Assembly: GCA_951812575.1 (NCBI GenBank) | Contig: OX638322.1 | Coordinates: 1 to 64,000 of the forward strand | Direction: 5' to 3' | DNA length: 64,000 nt | Source of the DNA: Candidatus Binatia bacterium | GTDB lineage: Bacteria > Desulfobacterota > Binatia > Bin18 | In this document: positions 9,261 through 17,953 of the stretch, one piece after another | Layout of the letters: each line of letters begins with the position of its first letter | How positions within the stretch are numbered: the first letter of the stretch is position 1 | The notes under the pieces: generated by a model | What the model was told of the DNA's origin: nothing | What the model saw: only the letters and a program-made list of their open reading frames with translations | Database searches by the model: none | Translations under genes and position numbers: made by a program

Positions 9261-10715
9261 ATGTCGTCACACCAGACAGCCGAGCATATTCACTCACAAC
9301 TGAGCCATCCGGTTATTGACTCAGACGGTCACTGGATCGAGTTTGAGCCTGCGGCCATGGATTATTTACACGAGATCGCGGGAGAGCGTGTGGCCGAGCG
9401 TTATGGCAAGGTTGCTAACCAGTTTGGCAATAAGAAATGGGCGGGCCTCTCAGAAGAGGAACGCAAGGACCGGCGTATGCTCCAGCCCGCCTGGTGGGGG
9501 GTGCCGACCAAGAATACGCGCGACCGCGCCACCGCGATGCTGCCCAAGCTGCTGTACGAACGCCTGGACGAGCTCGGCATCGACTTTGGGGTAATCTACC
9601 CGACCGGAGGCGCGCTGTTTGCACCATTTCTGCGCGATGACGAAATTCGCCGGGCGGCCTGCCGCGCGTTTAATATGTATACTGCCGATCAGTTCAAGGG
9701 CCTGGAAGACCGCCTGACTCCCGCAGCAGTGGTACCGATGTTCACCCCGGAGGAGGCGGTTGAAGAACTGGAGTTCATCAAGAGCAAGGGCTTTAAGGTG
9801 GCCATGCTGTCGAGCCTCATCCGGCGGCAGGTCCCGGCGGTGGCACGCAAAGCGCCCGAGGCTGGCCGTTATGCAATCTGGCACGACACCCTGGGCATAG
9901 ACAGCGAGCATGATTATGACCCGGTCTGGGCGAAATGCCTCGAAGTGGGTATCCCGCCCAGCTTTCACTCGGCCTCATCAGGCATTGGCATGCGGGCCTC
10001 TATTTCCAATTTTGTGTACAACCATATCGGCCATTTTGCCCAGGCCGGAGAGGCGGTGTGCAAATCCATCTTCATGAACGGCGTGACGCGGCGTTTCCCG
10101 GAGCTGCGCTTTGCCTTTTTGGAAGGCGGCGTGGGCTGGGCCTGTGGCCTGTATAGCGACCTCATCGGCCACTGGAAAATTCGCAATCCCAAGGCCCTGG
10201 ATAACGTAAATCCTGCCAATCTGAACCAGGAAATGCTGGTTGATCTGTTCCAGAAATATGGCCCGCCCGCGGCGGTGGAAAAGCTGGGGCAGAAAGCGAC
10301 GCAGGCCCATCTCGGCCTGCTGACCAAAGAGCCGGAAAAACTGGACGATTTTGCGCCCTGCGGGATCGAGCGCGCCGAGGACATCCGCGACCTGTTTGTG
10401 CCGAATTTCTACTTTGGCTGCGAGGCCGACGACCCGCTGAACGCCTGGGCTTTCAACACTACCGTCAATCCGTATGGCGCCAAGATCAACGCGCTGTTTG
10501 GCTCGGACATCGGTCACTTCGATGTGCCGGACATGGCCGGGGTGTTGCCCGAGGCGTATGAGGGCGTTGAGGACGGGATAATGACAGAGGATAATTTCAG
10601 GGATTTTGTGTTCGCAAATCCTGTCCGCTTCTGGAGCGCCGTCAACCCGGACTTCTTTACGGGAACGGTGGTGGAGTCACAGGCGCGGGCGCTGGTGGCG
10701 GAGGGAGAGGCCTAG
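9261..10715 (+). CDS. Amidohydrolase_2-family metal-dependent hydrolase
   Basis: The 484-residue TIM-barrel protein opens with HPVIDSDGHWIEF (D22, H24), the first metal-binding element of the amidohydrolase_2 family. FHSASSGIG near residue 235 and GSDIGHFDVPD near residue 415 are the later metal/catalytic elements. Relatives decarboxylate or hydrolyse carboxylic acids such as aminocarboxymuconate semialdehyde or resorcylates; the substrate here is unknown. AAGGAGGG five bases before the ATG fixes the start. Its stop overlaps the stop of the convergent MBL gene by four bases. Confidence 0.82.
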   Translation: MSSHQTAEHIHSQLSHPVIDSDGHWIEFEPAAMDYLHEIAGERVAERYGKVANQFGNKKWAGLSEEERKDRRMLQPAWWGVPTKNTRDRATAMLPKLLYERLDELGIDFGVIYPTGGALFAPFLRDDEIRRAACRAFNMYTADQFKGLEDRLTPAAVVPMFTPEEAVEELEFIKSKGFKVAMLSSLIRRQVPAVARKAPEAGRYAIWHDTLGIDSEHDYDPVWAKCLEVGIPPSFHSASSGIGMRASISNFVYNHIGHFAQAGEAVCKSIFMNGVTRRFPELRFAFLEGGVGWACGLYSDLIGHWKIRNPKALDNVNPANLNQEMLVDLFQKYGPPAAVEKLGQKATQAHLGLLTKEPEKLDDFAPCGIERAEDIRDLFVPNFYFGCEADDPLNAWAFNTTVNPYGAKINALFGSDIGHFDVPDMAGVLPEAYEGVEDGIMTEDNFRDFVFANPVRFWSAVNPDFFTGTVVESQARALVAEGEA

Positions 10716-11671
10716 GTACAACACCAGTCCGGCTCACCCGCGGCGTGGTTGTGGCGTTCGGCCCGGAGTTGGCGCATGCCGTCCATCATACGCTGCCGGT
10801 CGATGGGTCGGTCGAGTTCGTTCTGAAACTCTTGGTAGAGCCGCATGATGTTGGGCAGAATCCGCTCGGGCTCGCGCCAGCGGGCGTAGATGCCGAGCTT
10901 CACGTCGCGGGCGGCTTCTTCGGGGCTCATACCGAGCCGAAAACGCTTCTTGGCCTCGCGCCGGATGAGCATGAGATAGGACCGCATTTCGCGCAGTTCT
11001 TTTTTGCCGCCAAGCGGGCCGTGCCCCGGCACGATCAGGTCCACATCCATCTTCAAAATCCGATCGGCAACCTTGATCCAATTGCCGACATGACCCTGGA
11101 AGGCCAGGGGCGTGACATAGTAAAAAGCCAGGTCCCCGGCAAAAAGAATCTTGTCTTTGGGTAAATAGACAAAGGCGTCGCCAAAGGTGTGGGCCGGTCC
11201 AAGATGGCGCAGTTCCACATCGCGTCCGGACTGGTAGAAGACCAGCCGGTCTTCAAAGGTCATGGACGGGACCTTGGGTTTGAGCTTGGAGAACTCCTTG
11301 GCAAAGCGCGGAATGCGCTGCTGGAGTTGTTTGACGGGGATGCCTTCCCGTACCTGTTCGTCGCGACAGAAGGTGTGGCTGATGACCAGGGCGTCGCGAA
11401 AGAGAAAATTGCCGCCGCTGTGATCGACGTGGTGGTGCGTATTGACCAGCCGGGAGACCGGCCGTCTCGTCACTTTCTTAATCGCCCCGAGAAAGCGTGA
11501 GGTCATGGACGGGACCATGAGGGCGTCAATCACCATGACACCTTCACGGTCCAGCAGCAGGCCGGCATTACTGACACCCAATTCCCCATACGCCTGAATA
11601 TAGGCGTAGACTTTCGGCGCGACCTCCTCGATTCCAGTCCGCCAGCCGGCGGGAGTGATGTAGTCCTGCAT
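10712..11671 (-). CDS. Metallo-beta-lactamase-fold hydrolase
   Basis: The 319-residue protein has the metal-binding HHHVDH motif (H79, H81, D83, H84), a further histidine in LGPAHTFGDAF, the aspartate in FAGDLAF and the histidine in VPGHGP. These give a complete binuclear MBL site. The general architecture resembles SoxH/quinoprotein-relay-type MBL hydrolases. No signal peptide is visible. It is the third gene of a probable operon (acyl-CoA ligase, amidohydrolase, MBL), 14 bases after the amidohydrolase. A thioester or lactone hydrolase role would fit the context but is inference. Confidence 0.82.
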   Translation of the reverse strand: MQDYITPAGWRTGIEEVAPKVYAYIQAYGELGVSNAGLLLDREGVMVIDALMVPSMTSRFLGAIKKVTRRPVSRLVNTHHHVDHSGGNFLFRDALVISHTFCRDEQVREGIPVKQLQQRIPRFAKEFSKLKPKVPSMTFEDRLVFYQSGRDVELRHLGPAHTFGDAFVYLPKDKILFAGDLAFYYVTPLAFQGHVGNWIKVADRILKMDVDLIVPGHGPLGGKKELREMRSYLMLIRREAKKRFRLGMSPEEAARDVKLGIYARWREPERILPNIMRLYQEFQNELDRPIDRQRMMDGMRQLRAERHNHAAGEPDWCCT

Positions 11672-11685
11672 ATGACCGCCTGCGC

Positions 11686-12786
11686 TTAGAGGTTGAATAA
11701 ACGGGCGGCATTCTCGCTCAGGATTTTTTTCTTCAGCCCGTCTGAGATATCCGTTCGCTCATAGATGGCTTTGACCGAATCCGGGCACATGCAGTCCCAG
11801 TGCGAGTAGTCCGAGGCATAGATCAGGCGCTCTTCCCCGATCATTTGGGCCACGAACGGAATGGTCTTTTCTTCCGGCTCGACCGCGAAAAAGCAGTTCT
11901 CGCTCGTGATCCAGTCTTCGGGGCTGCGTTGCTGCCAGGGCATTTGCTGGGGCAGCAATTCATAGTGTTCGTGGAGTCGATCCATCATCCACGGCACCCA
12001 GCCGGCGCCGGCTTCCATAAAGGCCACCTTCAGCTTCGGGAAGCGCTCCAAAATCCCCCCGGTGGTAAACGAAGCCGCGGCCAGCATGGTATCGAGCGAA
12101 TAAAAGGCGTGCTTGAACACGTAGCGATCGAATCGATCGACACCCGCGGAGTTGGTTGAGATGATATGCGCGCAAATAGGGACACCGAGACCCTGGGCTT
12201 CTTCCCAAATCGGATCAAACTCGGCTTCGTGCAAGAGCTTGCCACCGAAATTCGTCAGGACCTGGACACCGACCATGCCCAGTTGTTCGACCGTCCGTCT
12301 GATTTCGACCCGCGCCGCCTCGGGGTCCTGCATGGGAATCATGGCGATGCCTTTGAGGCGGTCGGCGTAGGGTTTGCAGTATTCGGCCAGCCAGTTGTTA
12401 TAGGCGACGGAGACGGCCATGCCCAGGCCGGGGTCTTCAATTGATGCGGCGGCACCGAGGCCGATGAAGGTCCCGAACAGGACGGCGATGTCGATTCCTT
12501 CGAGGTCCATATCGGGGATACGCTTGTGCGGGTCCTGCATCCCCGCTCGGTCCCAGCCCCATTGGTGGTCGGGTTTCTTGGGCTCGGGCCACATGCCGAG
12601 TCGGCCATAGAAGTCACGCCGGCTGGGCCACATTTTGCCCTCAACCACCAGATGCTTGCGACCATCAGGGTAGCTCACCCAACAGGGTGCATCCTTGTGA
12701 TAGCGCGCGGGCAGTAACTCAACCCAGTTGACAGCCTTTTCATCGACGTGTCCATCGGCATCAATGACAGTGTAGTCAGGTCTCAT
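11686..12786 (-). CDS. Amidohydrolase_2-family metal-dependent hydrolase
   Basis: The 366-residue protein begins MRPDYTVIDADGHVDE, giving the D-x-H metal motif at residues 11-13. It also has CAHIIS near residue 195 and YASDYSHWDC near residue 325, which supply further metal and catalytic residues. It is only distantly similar to the larger amidohydrolase on the other side of the MBL gene. AGGAGGGA precedes the ATG. Position 27 bases after the acyl-CoA ligase gene suggests a shared degradative pathway with an unknown substrate. Confidence 0.82.
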   Translation of the reverse strand: MRPDYTVIDADGHVDEKAVNWVELLPARYHKDAPCWVSYPDGRKHLVVEGKMWPSRRDFYGRLGMWPEPKKPDHQWGWDRAGMQDPHKRIPDMDLEGIDIAVLFGTFIGLGAAASIEDPGLGMAVSVAYNNWLAEYCKPYADRLKGIAMIPMQDPEAARVEIRRTVEQLGMVGVQVLTNFGGKLLHEAEFDPIWEEAQGLGVPICAHIISTNSAGVDRFDRYVFKHAFYSLDTMLAAASFTTGGILERFPKLKVAFMEAGAGWVPWMMDRLHEHYELLPQQMPWQQRSPEDWITSENCFFAVEPEEKTIPFVAQMIGEERLIYASDYSHWDCMCPDSVKAIYERTDISDGLKKKILSENAARLFNL

Positions 12787-12813
12787 GCTTCCCTCCTGTG
12801 TCTTTCCGGCTTG

Positions 12814-15000
12814 TCACTCAGTCGTATCATAACGCCGGCGAAATTCCGCATACTCGATCGCGGCCCGGAGCGCGGCAACCGCCCGGTGGGCGCTCGGGTA
12901 ACACACGCGACCGGCCTCGCGGACGGCCAGGGGGCCGGCATTGCCGTACTCCGCAGCAGTATAGACGAGTTCGGTGGTCGTGAGGACGGGTTTTTGATGC
13001 CGGTCTGAAGCTTCGGCCGCGGCTGTGGCATAGCGTCGCTCCTGGTTTTCATGGAATCCGGCCATGCGCTCCAAGCCGTAGTCCGGATAGAACATACCGC
13101 CCTTAAAGCCGTGGGCGGTTGCGGCCTGAATACCCAGGCCGAGGTGCAGCACCGCATCGACCTCGGGGTGTCCACACACGAGGTCGAGGACCTGAGGAAC
13201 CGTATCCCGGGTTTCGCCGCCCGCCAGATCAATCGGATTATTGTGGCTCCAGCGGGCCGGGACCAGGGTGCTAATCGTCTCTACCAAATCCTGGGGAAGG
13301 GGAATAAGGTCGAGCCCGGCCTGGGCGCAAGCATCCGCGGTCAGGACCCCCCAGCCGCCAACGGTGGTAAAGACCACGACCCGTCGGCCTTGCGGCAGCG
13401 GCTGGGTCGCCAGGGTCGCCGCCCACTCAAAGGCGTGTTCGATCGTCGGTGCCCGCAATACGCCAAACTGGCGACACAGCCCGTCAAAGACGCGGTCGTC
13501 CGTCGCCAGCGAACCGGTGTGCGATAAGGCCGCCCGCTGTCCCTCTGCCGCGGCACCGCCTTTCACCACCACCAAGGGCTTGCGCTGGGTGAGGCCGCGG
13601 ACGGCGTCAATGAAATGAGGGCCGTCAGGCACGCCCTCGAGATAGGCCAGCACGACATCGGTGTCCGGGTCGGCCGTAAAATATTCCAGATAGTCAGCGA
13701 TATTCGTGTGGGCGGAGTTGCCGGCAGAAATCGCCTTATTCACGCCGACTCCGGTCTGGACGGAATAGTTCAAGAAGGCCGACAGCAGATTTCCGCTCTG
13801 ACTCACAACGGACAGGCGACCCGCCGGGGGATACGGCGCCACAATCTGGGCACACATCGATACCGGCGTCGAGATCACCCCTTGGCCGTTCGGTCCGGCC
13901 AGCAGCATGCCCAACTCCTGGGCGGTTGCGACCAGTTCGTTTTCCAGGCGACGGCCCTCCTCGCCCGCCTCCCGATACCCCCCACTGGCGACAAAGGCGG
14001 CCCGCACGCCGATCTTGGCACAGGAACGCAGCAGTTCGACGTTGGCCGCAGCAGGCGTGCACACAAAGACGAGGTCAGCCTTATCCGGCGGAATCTCCTC
14101 TACGGTCCGATAGCTTGATTGACCGAGGATTTCCGCGCCGTCACGATTGACCGGAAAGATTTCGCCCTGATAGCCGAAGCGTCTGAGGTTGTGCAAAGAG
14201 ACAAACCCGAATTTCCCCGGATGTGAGGACGCTCCGGCAACGACCACGCCGCGCGGGTGAAACAGGGGGCGGAAGCGTTCAAGAATATCTTCAGGGGCAT
14301 GCCGCTGAACCGGCGGTCTGGTGTGGAGTGTCGTATTCGTGACGACCAGGGCGTCAACCGCAATGGGTTTGCCGTCGACAACAATCAACGGATTCACGTC
14401 AACGCTCTCGATGTCGGGCCGTTCGACGGCCAGGCGGCCAAGCCCAACCAGGAGATCAGCCAAGGCATCGAGATCAACCGGCTCTTCACCACGAAACGGT
14501 TGGGTAACGAGATGTTCGAAGCGCAGCCCCTCAACCATGGCTCTCGCCTGAGTGTGGGAGAGCGGTGCCAGGGCAAAGACCACATCACCGAGCACTTCGG
14601 TCAGAACACCGCCAAGGCCCAGCAGGACGCACGGACCGAATTGAGGGTCGCGGACCATACCGGCGATCAACTCTCTCTGCCCGGCAACCATCTCAGCAAC
14701 GAGCAGACCGACTTCGCCATCGTCATCCCGACGTCGCGCCCACAGCTCATGCGCCGCCCGCTCAACCGCCTGGGCCGTATCAAGTCCGAGGCGGACGAGC
14801 TGCCGTTCGGTCTTGTGAGCAATGCGCGCCCCACACAGTTTCAGCACAACAGGCAAGCCAATATCCGTTGCCGCACGCCCAGCTTCGGAGGGGTCCTGGA
14901 CGAGGACTTCTTGAGAAATGACGCCCCCATATCCGACAAGCACCCGCTTTGATTCATATTCGGACAGGGTCAGTATTTGCGGCTCAGTCGAACGTTTCAT
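12814..15000 (-). CDS. NDP-forming acyl-CoA synthetase (acetate-CoA ligase, ADP-forming family)
   Basis: The 728-residue protein places an ATP-grasp domain first (residues ~10-230, with LPVVLKLCGARIAHKTE). A CoA-binding Rossmann domain follows (~245-370, starting FHPRGVVVAGAS), then succinyl-CoA-ligase-like flavodoxin domains. The phosphorylated histidine is in ALSHTGSLA (H494). Most single-chain family members place the ATP-grasp domain last, so this is the permuted order. It interconverts an acyl-CoA with acid and ATP through phospho-histidine. It heads the amidohydrolase/MBL operon and is divergent from the HtrA-like gene. Confidence 0.85.
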   Translation of the reverse strand: MKRSTEPQILTLSEYESKRVLVGYGGVISQEVLVQDPSEAGRAATDIGLPVVLKLCGARIAHKTERQLVRLGLDTAQAVERAAHELWARRRDDDGEVGLLVAEMVAGQRELIAGMVRDPQFGPCVLLGLGGVLTEVLGDVVFALAPLSHTQARAMVEGLRFEHLVTQPFRGEEPVDLDALADLLVGLGRLAVERPDIESVDVNPLIVVDGKPIAVDALVVTNTTLHTRPPVQRHAPEDILERFRPLFHPRGVVVAGASSHPGKFGFVSLHNLRRFGYQGEIFPVNRDGAEILGQSSYRTVEEIPPDKADLVFVCTPAAANVELLRSCAKIGVRAAFVASGGYREAGEEGRRLENELVATAQELGMLLAGPNGQGVISTPVSMCAQIVAPYPPAGRLSVVSQSGNLLSAFLNYSVQTGVGVNKAISAGNSAHTNIADYLEYFTADPDTDVVLAYLEGVPDGPHFIDAVRGLTQRKPLVVVKGGAAAEGQRAALSHTGSLATDDRVFDGLCRQFGVLRAPTIEHAFEWAATLATQPLPQGRRVVVFTTVGGWGVLTADACAQAGLDLIPLPQDLVETISTLVPARWSHNNPIDLAGGETRDTVPQVLDLVCGHPEVDAVLHLGLGIQAATAHGFKGGMFYPDYGLERMAGFHENQERRYATAAAEASDRHQKPVLTTTELVYTAAEYGNAGPLAVREAGRVCYPSAHRAVAALRAAIEYAEFRRRYDTTE

Positions 15001-15138
15001 AACGGTACGGTTACCTCTTCTGGTCAGGCGTGTCCGCGCCTCGCCATAATGAACAAAGTGAGCGGGCCTGAAAAGTGTGGGATACTAGCACACGCCGGGC
15101 TGCTCGGGCAGATGTCAGCAGGCCAGGGTCTTGAGGGG

Positions 15139-15167
15139 TTGCTTTCACCCAGGTGAGGCATTAGTTA
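15139..15167 (+). promoter_or_regulatory. Candidate promoter of the HtrA-like gene
   Basis: TTGCTT at 15139-15144 and TAGTTA at 15162-15167 are separated by 17 bases and lie about 30 bases before the GTG start. The 198-base divergent space also has to hold the promoter of the acyl-CoA ligase operon, which I could not place. Confidence 0.3.
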
Positions 15168-15198
15168 TTGTGGACCTCGCAGACGAAAAGGGGGCGGC

Positions 15199-16101
15199 GT
15201 GAACGCTTCGGTCAGACTTATTGAACAAGTGATTCCTTCAACGGTTGCCATTCAGGTCACCGTTCCCTCACAGCACCAGTCCGCCCAACTGTTAGGCACT
15301 GAGCGTATGGGGTCCGGGGCAGTGGTGAGCCCGGACGGCTATATTCTGACCGTCAATTACATTGTTATCGGCGCGTCTCAGGTTCAGGTCAGCATGATTG
15401 ATAACACCCAGCTTGAAGCCGAAGTGGTGGCCCAGGATTTTGCGAGCGGTGTTGCCGTACTGAAAATATCGCAAACCGGCTTTCCCGCCGTCCCTCTCCA
15501 GCCTTCTACCGCGCTGCACGCCGGCGATGAGGTGTTCCTGGTCGCCAGTGCGGGAGAAGAAAACGGCCGGCGGGTGAATGGCGGCGGACTCACCTCGGTG
15601 GCCCAGTTTGATGCCTACTGGGAGTATAGCCTGGAGCGAGCGTTGACGAGTACGGCTATGAATCCGGGCTTAGGCGGCGGTCCCATGTTCGACATGCGCG
15701 GCCGTATGGTCGGCGTCGTTTCCCTCAATCTCAATGAAATCGGCAAGTTTTCCCTGGCTATTCCGGTTGAGCACTTCACCGAACATCGAGACGAACTCCT
15801 GCGCTACGGACGGCGGGTCACCCGGCCCTCACGCGCCTGGATCGGCATGTATTCATATACGGTCAAAGAGCATCTCGTTATCGCCGGCCTGTTACCCGAG
15901 GGTCCGGGGGCCAAATCGGGGTTGAAGGCCGGAGATGTGATCCTTGCTATCGACGAGCAAGAAATAGCCGACCGACGTGCCTTTTATGAGCAACTCTGGA
16001 GTCGGCCCGCTGGCGAGACCGTTCTGTTTCGGGTCTTTCGGAATAATGCCGTCCAGAGCATTCCGGTTGTTTCCGGCAATGTCGAGGAGTTTTTCGGCTA
16101 A
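15199..16101 (+). CDS. HtrA/DegP-like pseudoprotease with PDZ domain
   Basis: The 300-residue protein has the chymotrypsin-like fold of HtrA (residues ~10-205) and a C-terminal PDZ domain (~210-295, LLPEGPGAKSGLKAGDVILAI). The family catalytic triad is gone. The TNNHVV histidine is Y54 in TVNYIV, the aspartate of the DxxTDLAVLKI motif is G84 in DFASGVAVLKI, and the serine of NPGNSGGPL is G159 in NPGLGGGPM. The fold-defining segments GSGAVVSPDGYIL and the PDZ core are well kept, so this is not simple decay. No signal peptide is visible, so it is probably cytoplasmic. A scaffold or peptide-binding role is inferred. It starts with GTG after a G-rich ribosome site. Confidence 0.8.
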   Translation: MNASVRLIEQVIPSTVAIQVTVPSQHQSAQLLGTERMGSGAVVSPDGYILTVNYIVIGASQVQVSMIDNTQLEAEVVAQDFASGVAVLKISQTGFPAVPLQPSTALHAGDEVFLVASAGEENGRRVNGGGLTSVAQFDAYWEYSLERALTSTAMNPGLGGGPMFDMRGRMVGVVSLNLNEIGKFSLAIPVEHFTEHRDELLRYGRRVTRPSRAWIGMYSYTVKEHLVIAGLLPEGPGAKSGLKAGDVILAIDEQEIADRRAFYEQLWSRPAGETVLFRVFRNNAVQSIPVVSGNVEEFFG

Positions 16102-16197
16102 GCGCCGCCCCTGTCAGTCACCGTCCGTCGAAGCTCCTGCCCGCCTTGTGGGCTTCCTCCTCCCCTCCTTTTTGACGTACCCACTAGCCCTTTCTTG

Positions 16198-16246
16198 CCG
16201 TGAGTCTGATACAATACCCATAGTTCTTACCGTGAGTCTGATACAA
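16198..16246 (+). promoter_or_regulatory. Two 17-base direct repeats with extended -10 elements upstream of the ThDP enzyme gene
   Basis: CCGTGAGTCTGATACAA occurs at 16198-16214 and again, exactly, at 16230-16246. The spacing is 32 bases, close to three helical turns. Copy 1 runs into TGATACAAT, an extended -10 sequence. The second copy ends 18 bases before the ATG. The pair may be tandem activator or repressor sites, or a duplicated promoter. Confidence 0.45.
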
Positions 16247-16264
16247 CATCCACAGGGAGGGAGT

Positions 16265-17920
16265 ATGGAAGCGCGGATGCAACTTGGGAATTATCTTGTC
16301 GCCTATTTGCGCAAGATTGGTCTGACCCACCTGTTTGGGATTCCGGGTGATTTGGTCATTCAGCTTTTCATGAAATTCGGCCAACCCCACGATATACGGG
16401 TCATTACGTCTTCGCATGAGCCGGGTGCCGGTTTCGCCGTCGATGGGTATGCGCGGGCTACCGGAAAAATCGGCGTCCTGTGCGTGACCTACGGGGCCGG
16501 GGGGCATAACGTGGTGAATGCCGTTGCCGGCTCATATGCCGAGCGGGTGCCGGTCTTGGTCATCAGCGGCGGGCCGGGTGAGGAGAAGCGGAAACTCGGG
16601 GTGTTAGTCCATCACCAGGCCAGAGAGATTGAGTCCCAATTCCATATTTTTCACGAGATCACCTGTGCCGCAAAAATCATTGACGACCCGCGTACCGCGG
16701 CAACCGCCATTGATGCGGTTGTCCAGGATATCTGGCGTCATCAGCAACCGGGCTATATTGAGATCCATCAGGATATGGTTGAGCAGGAGATTAGCGTTCC
16801 TGCACGGATCAGAGAGTGGGATGGCAGATTTCATCGGGCCCAGTCCGATGCCCAAAAGGTTGAGGAAGCCGTCCGAGAGACCACTGCCCGTCTCAATCAG
16901 GCGCACAAACCAGCCGTTATCATTGGTATTGAAACCTTCCGACATCATCTCACTACCGACATCATTACCCTGGTCGAAAAGATCGGCGGGCCCTGCCTGA
17001 CAACTGTTTTGGCCAAGGGCGCCTTCCCCATGGATCATCCCCAATATATGGGCGTTCATATTGGGGCTATCTCGCCGCCGCCCATCCGTCAACGGATTGA
17101 GGAATCCGACCTGGTGCTCCATCTGGGCTCCCTCCTGACCGATATGAATCTGGGCTCACAGCCGCAATACATCGACCGTCACCACTCAATCTGGGCCGCG
17201 GAAAATAAAGTGCACGTCAGCTTTCATACCTATACCGAGGTCACCATTGAGGATTACGTCCAGTCCTTGCTACAGGCTCCGCTGACACGGCACCAGGAAG
17301 AGATTACCTATTGTGACAACCTCGCTCCGCAGCCGCCCGGAGAGAATCGGACGATCCAGGTCTCGGATATGTTATGTGAGGTCAATGCATTCCTGGATGG
17401 ACGCGAAGGCTATATGGTGGTGGCCGAAGCCGGTGACATGCTGTTCGCCGGCTTGGATATTAAAATTGGCCAAGGCGGGGGCTATCTGGCTCAAGGCTAT
17501 TATGCCTCGATGGGCTTTGGCGTTCCCGGAGCGCTTGGTGCGCAATTGGGGACCGGTCAACGGCCGCTTGTGTTGTGCGGGGACGGGGCCTTTCAAATGA
17601 CGGGCTCAGAGATTTCGCATGCGCCCCGTCACAAACTCAGTCCCATTGTCCTGGTTATGAATAACGGCGGCTGGGGCATTTTTCGGCCGGTTTCTGAGCG
17701 GCAGGATTTGCTCACCATTCCCCCCTGGCCCTATGCCACGCTGGCCAAAGAATGGGGCGGCAAAGGGTTACAGGCTACGACAGTCCAGGAGCTGCGCCAG
17801 GCATTAGTGGAAGCCGACCGGACCTCGTCTTTTGTCATCATTGAGGTTATGGTGTCGCCGCGTGACTTATCGCCAGTCACGGAAAAGTATATCAAAGCCT
17901 CAGTTGGCAGCAGCCAATAA
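16265..17920 (+). CDS. Thiamine-diphosphate-dependent enzyme, 2-oxoacid decarboxylase/acetolactate-synthase family
   Basis: The 551-residue protein has the three-domain ThDP fold. The N-terminal PYR domain has the catalytic glutamate in SSHEPGAGFAVDGYAR (E52). The middle domain runs about 190-330. The C-terminal PP domain has the GDG...NN cofactor motif, GDGAFQM near residue 439 and NNGGWG near 466. The overall pattern resembles indolepyruvate/phenylpyruvate decarboxylases more than acetolactate synthase, but the substrate is open. The ATG is chosen after GGGAGGGAG; the frame is open upstream by 96 codons without any family similarity. It is followed 33 bases later by the F420 reductase gene. 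Confidence 0.8.
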   Translation: MEARMQLGNYLVAYLRKIGLTHLFGIPGDLVIQLFMKFGQPHDIRVITSSHEPGAGFAVDGYARATGKIGVLCVTYGAGGHNVVNAVAGSYAERVPVLVISGGPGEEKRKLGVLVHHQAREIESQFHIFHEITCAAKIIDDPRTAATAIDAVVQDIWRHQQPGYIEIHQDMVEQEISVPARIREWDGRFHRAQSDAQKVEEAVRETTARLNQAHKPAVIIGIETFRHHLTTDIITLVEKIGGPCLTTVLAKGAFPMDHPQYMGVHIGAISPPPIRQRIEESDLVLHLGSLLTDMNLGSQPQYIDRHHSIWAAENKVHVSFHTYTEVTIEDYVQSLLQAPLTRHQEEITYCDNLAPQPPGENRTIQVSDMLCEVNAFLDGREGYMVVAEAGDMLFAGLDIKIGQGGGYLAQGYYASMGFGVPGALGAQLGTGQRPLVLCGDGAFQMTGSEISHAPRHKLSPIVLVMNNGGWGIFRPVSERQDLLTIPPWPYATLAKEWGGKGLQATTVQELRQALVEADRTSSFVIIEVMVSPRDLSPVTEKYIKASVGSSQ

Positions 17921-17953
17921 AAAATCATTTGCAGGCAAGAGAGGAGAAAACGC

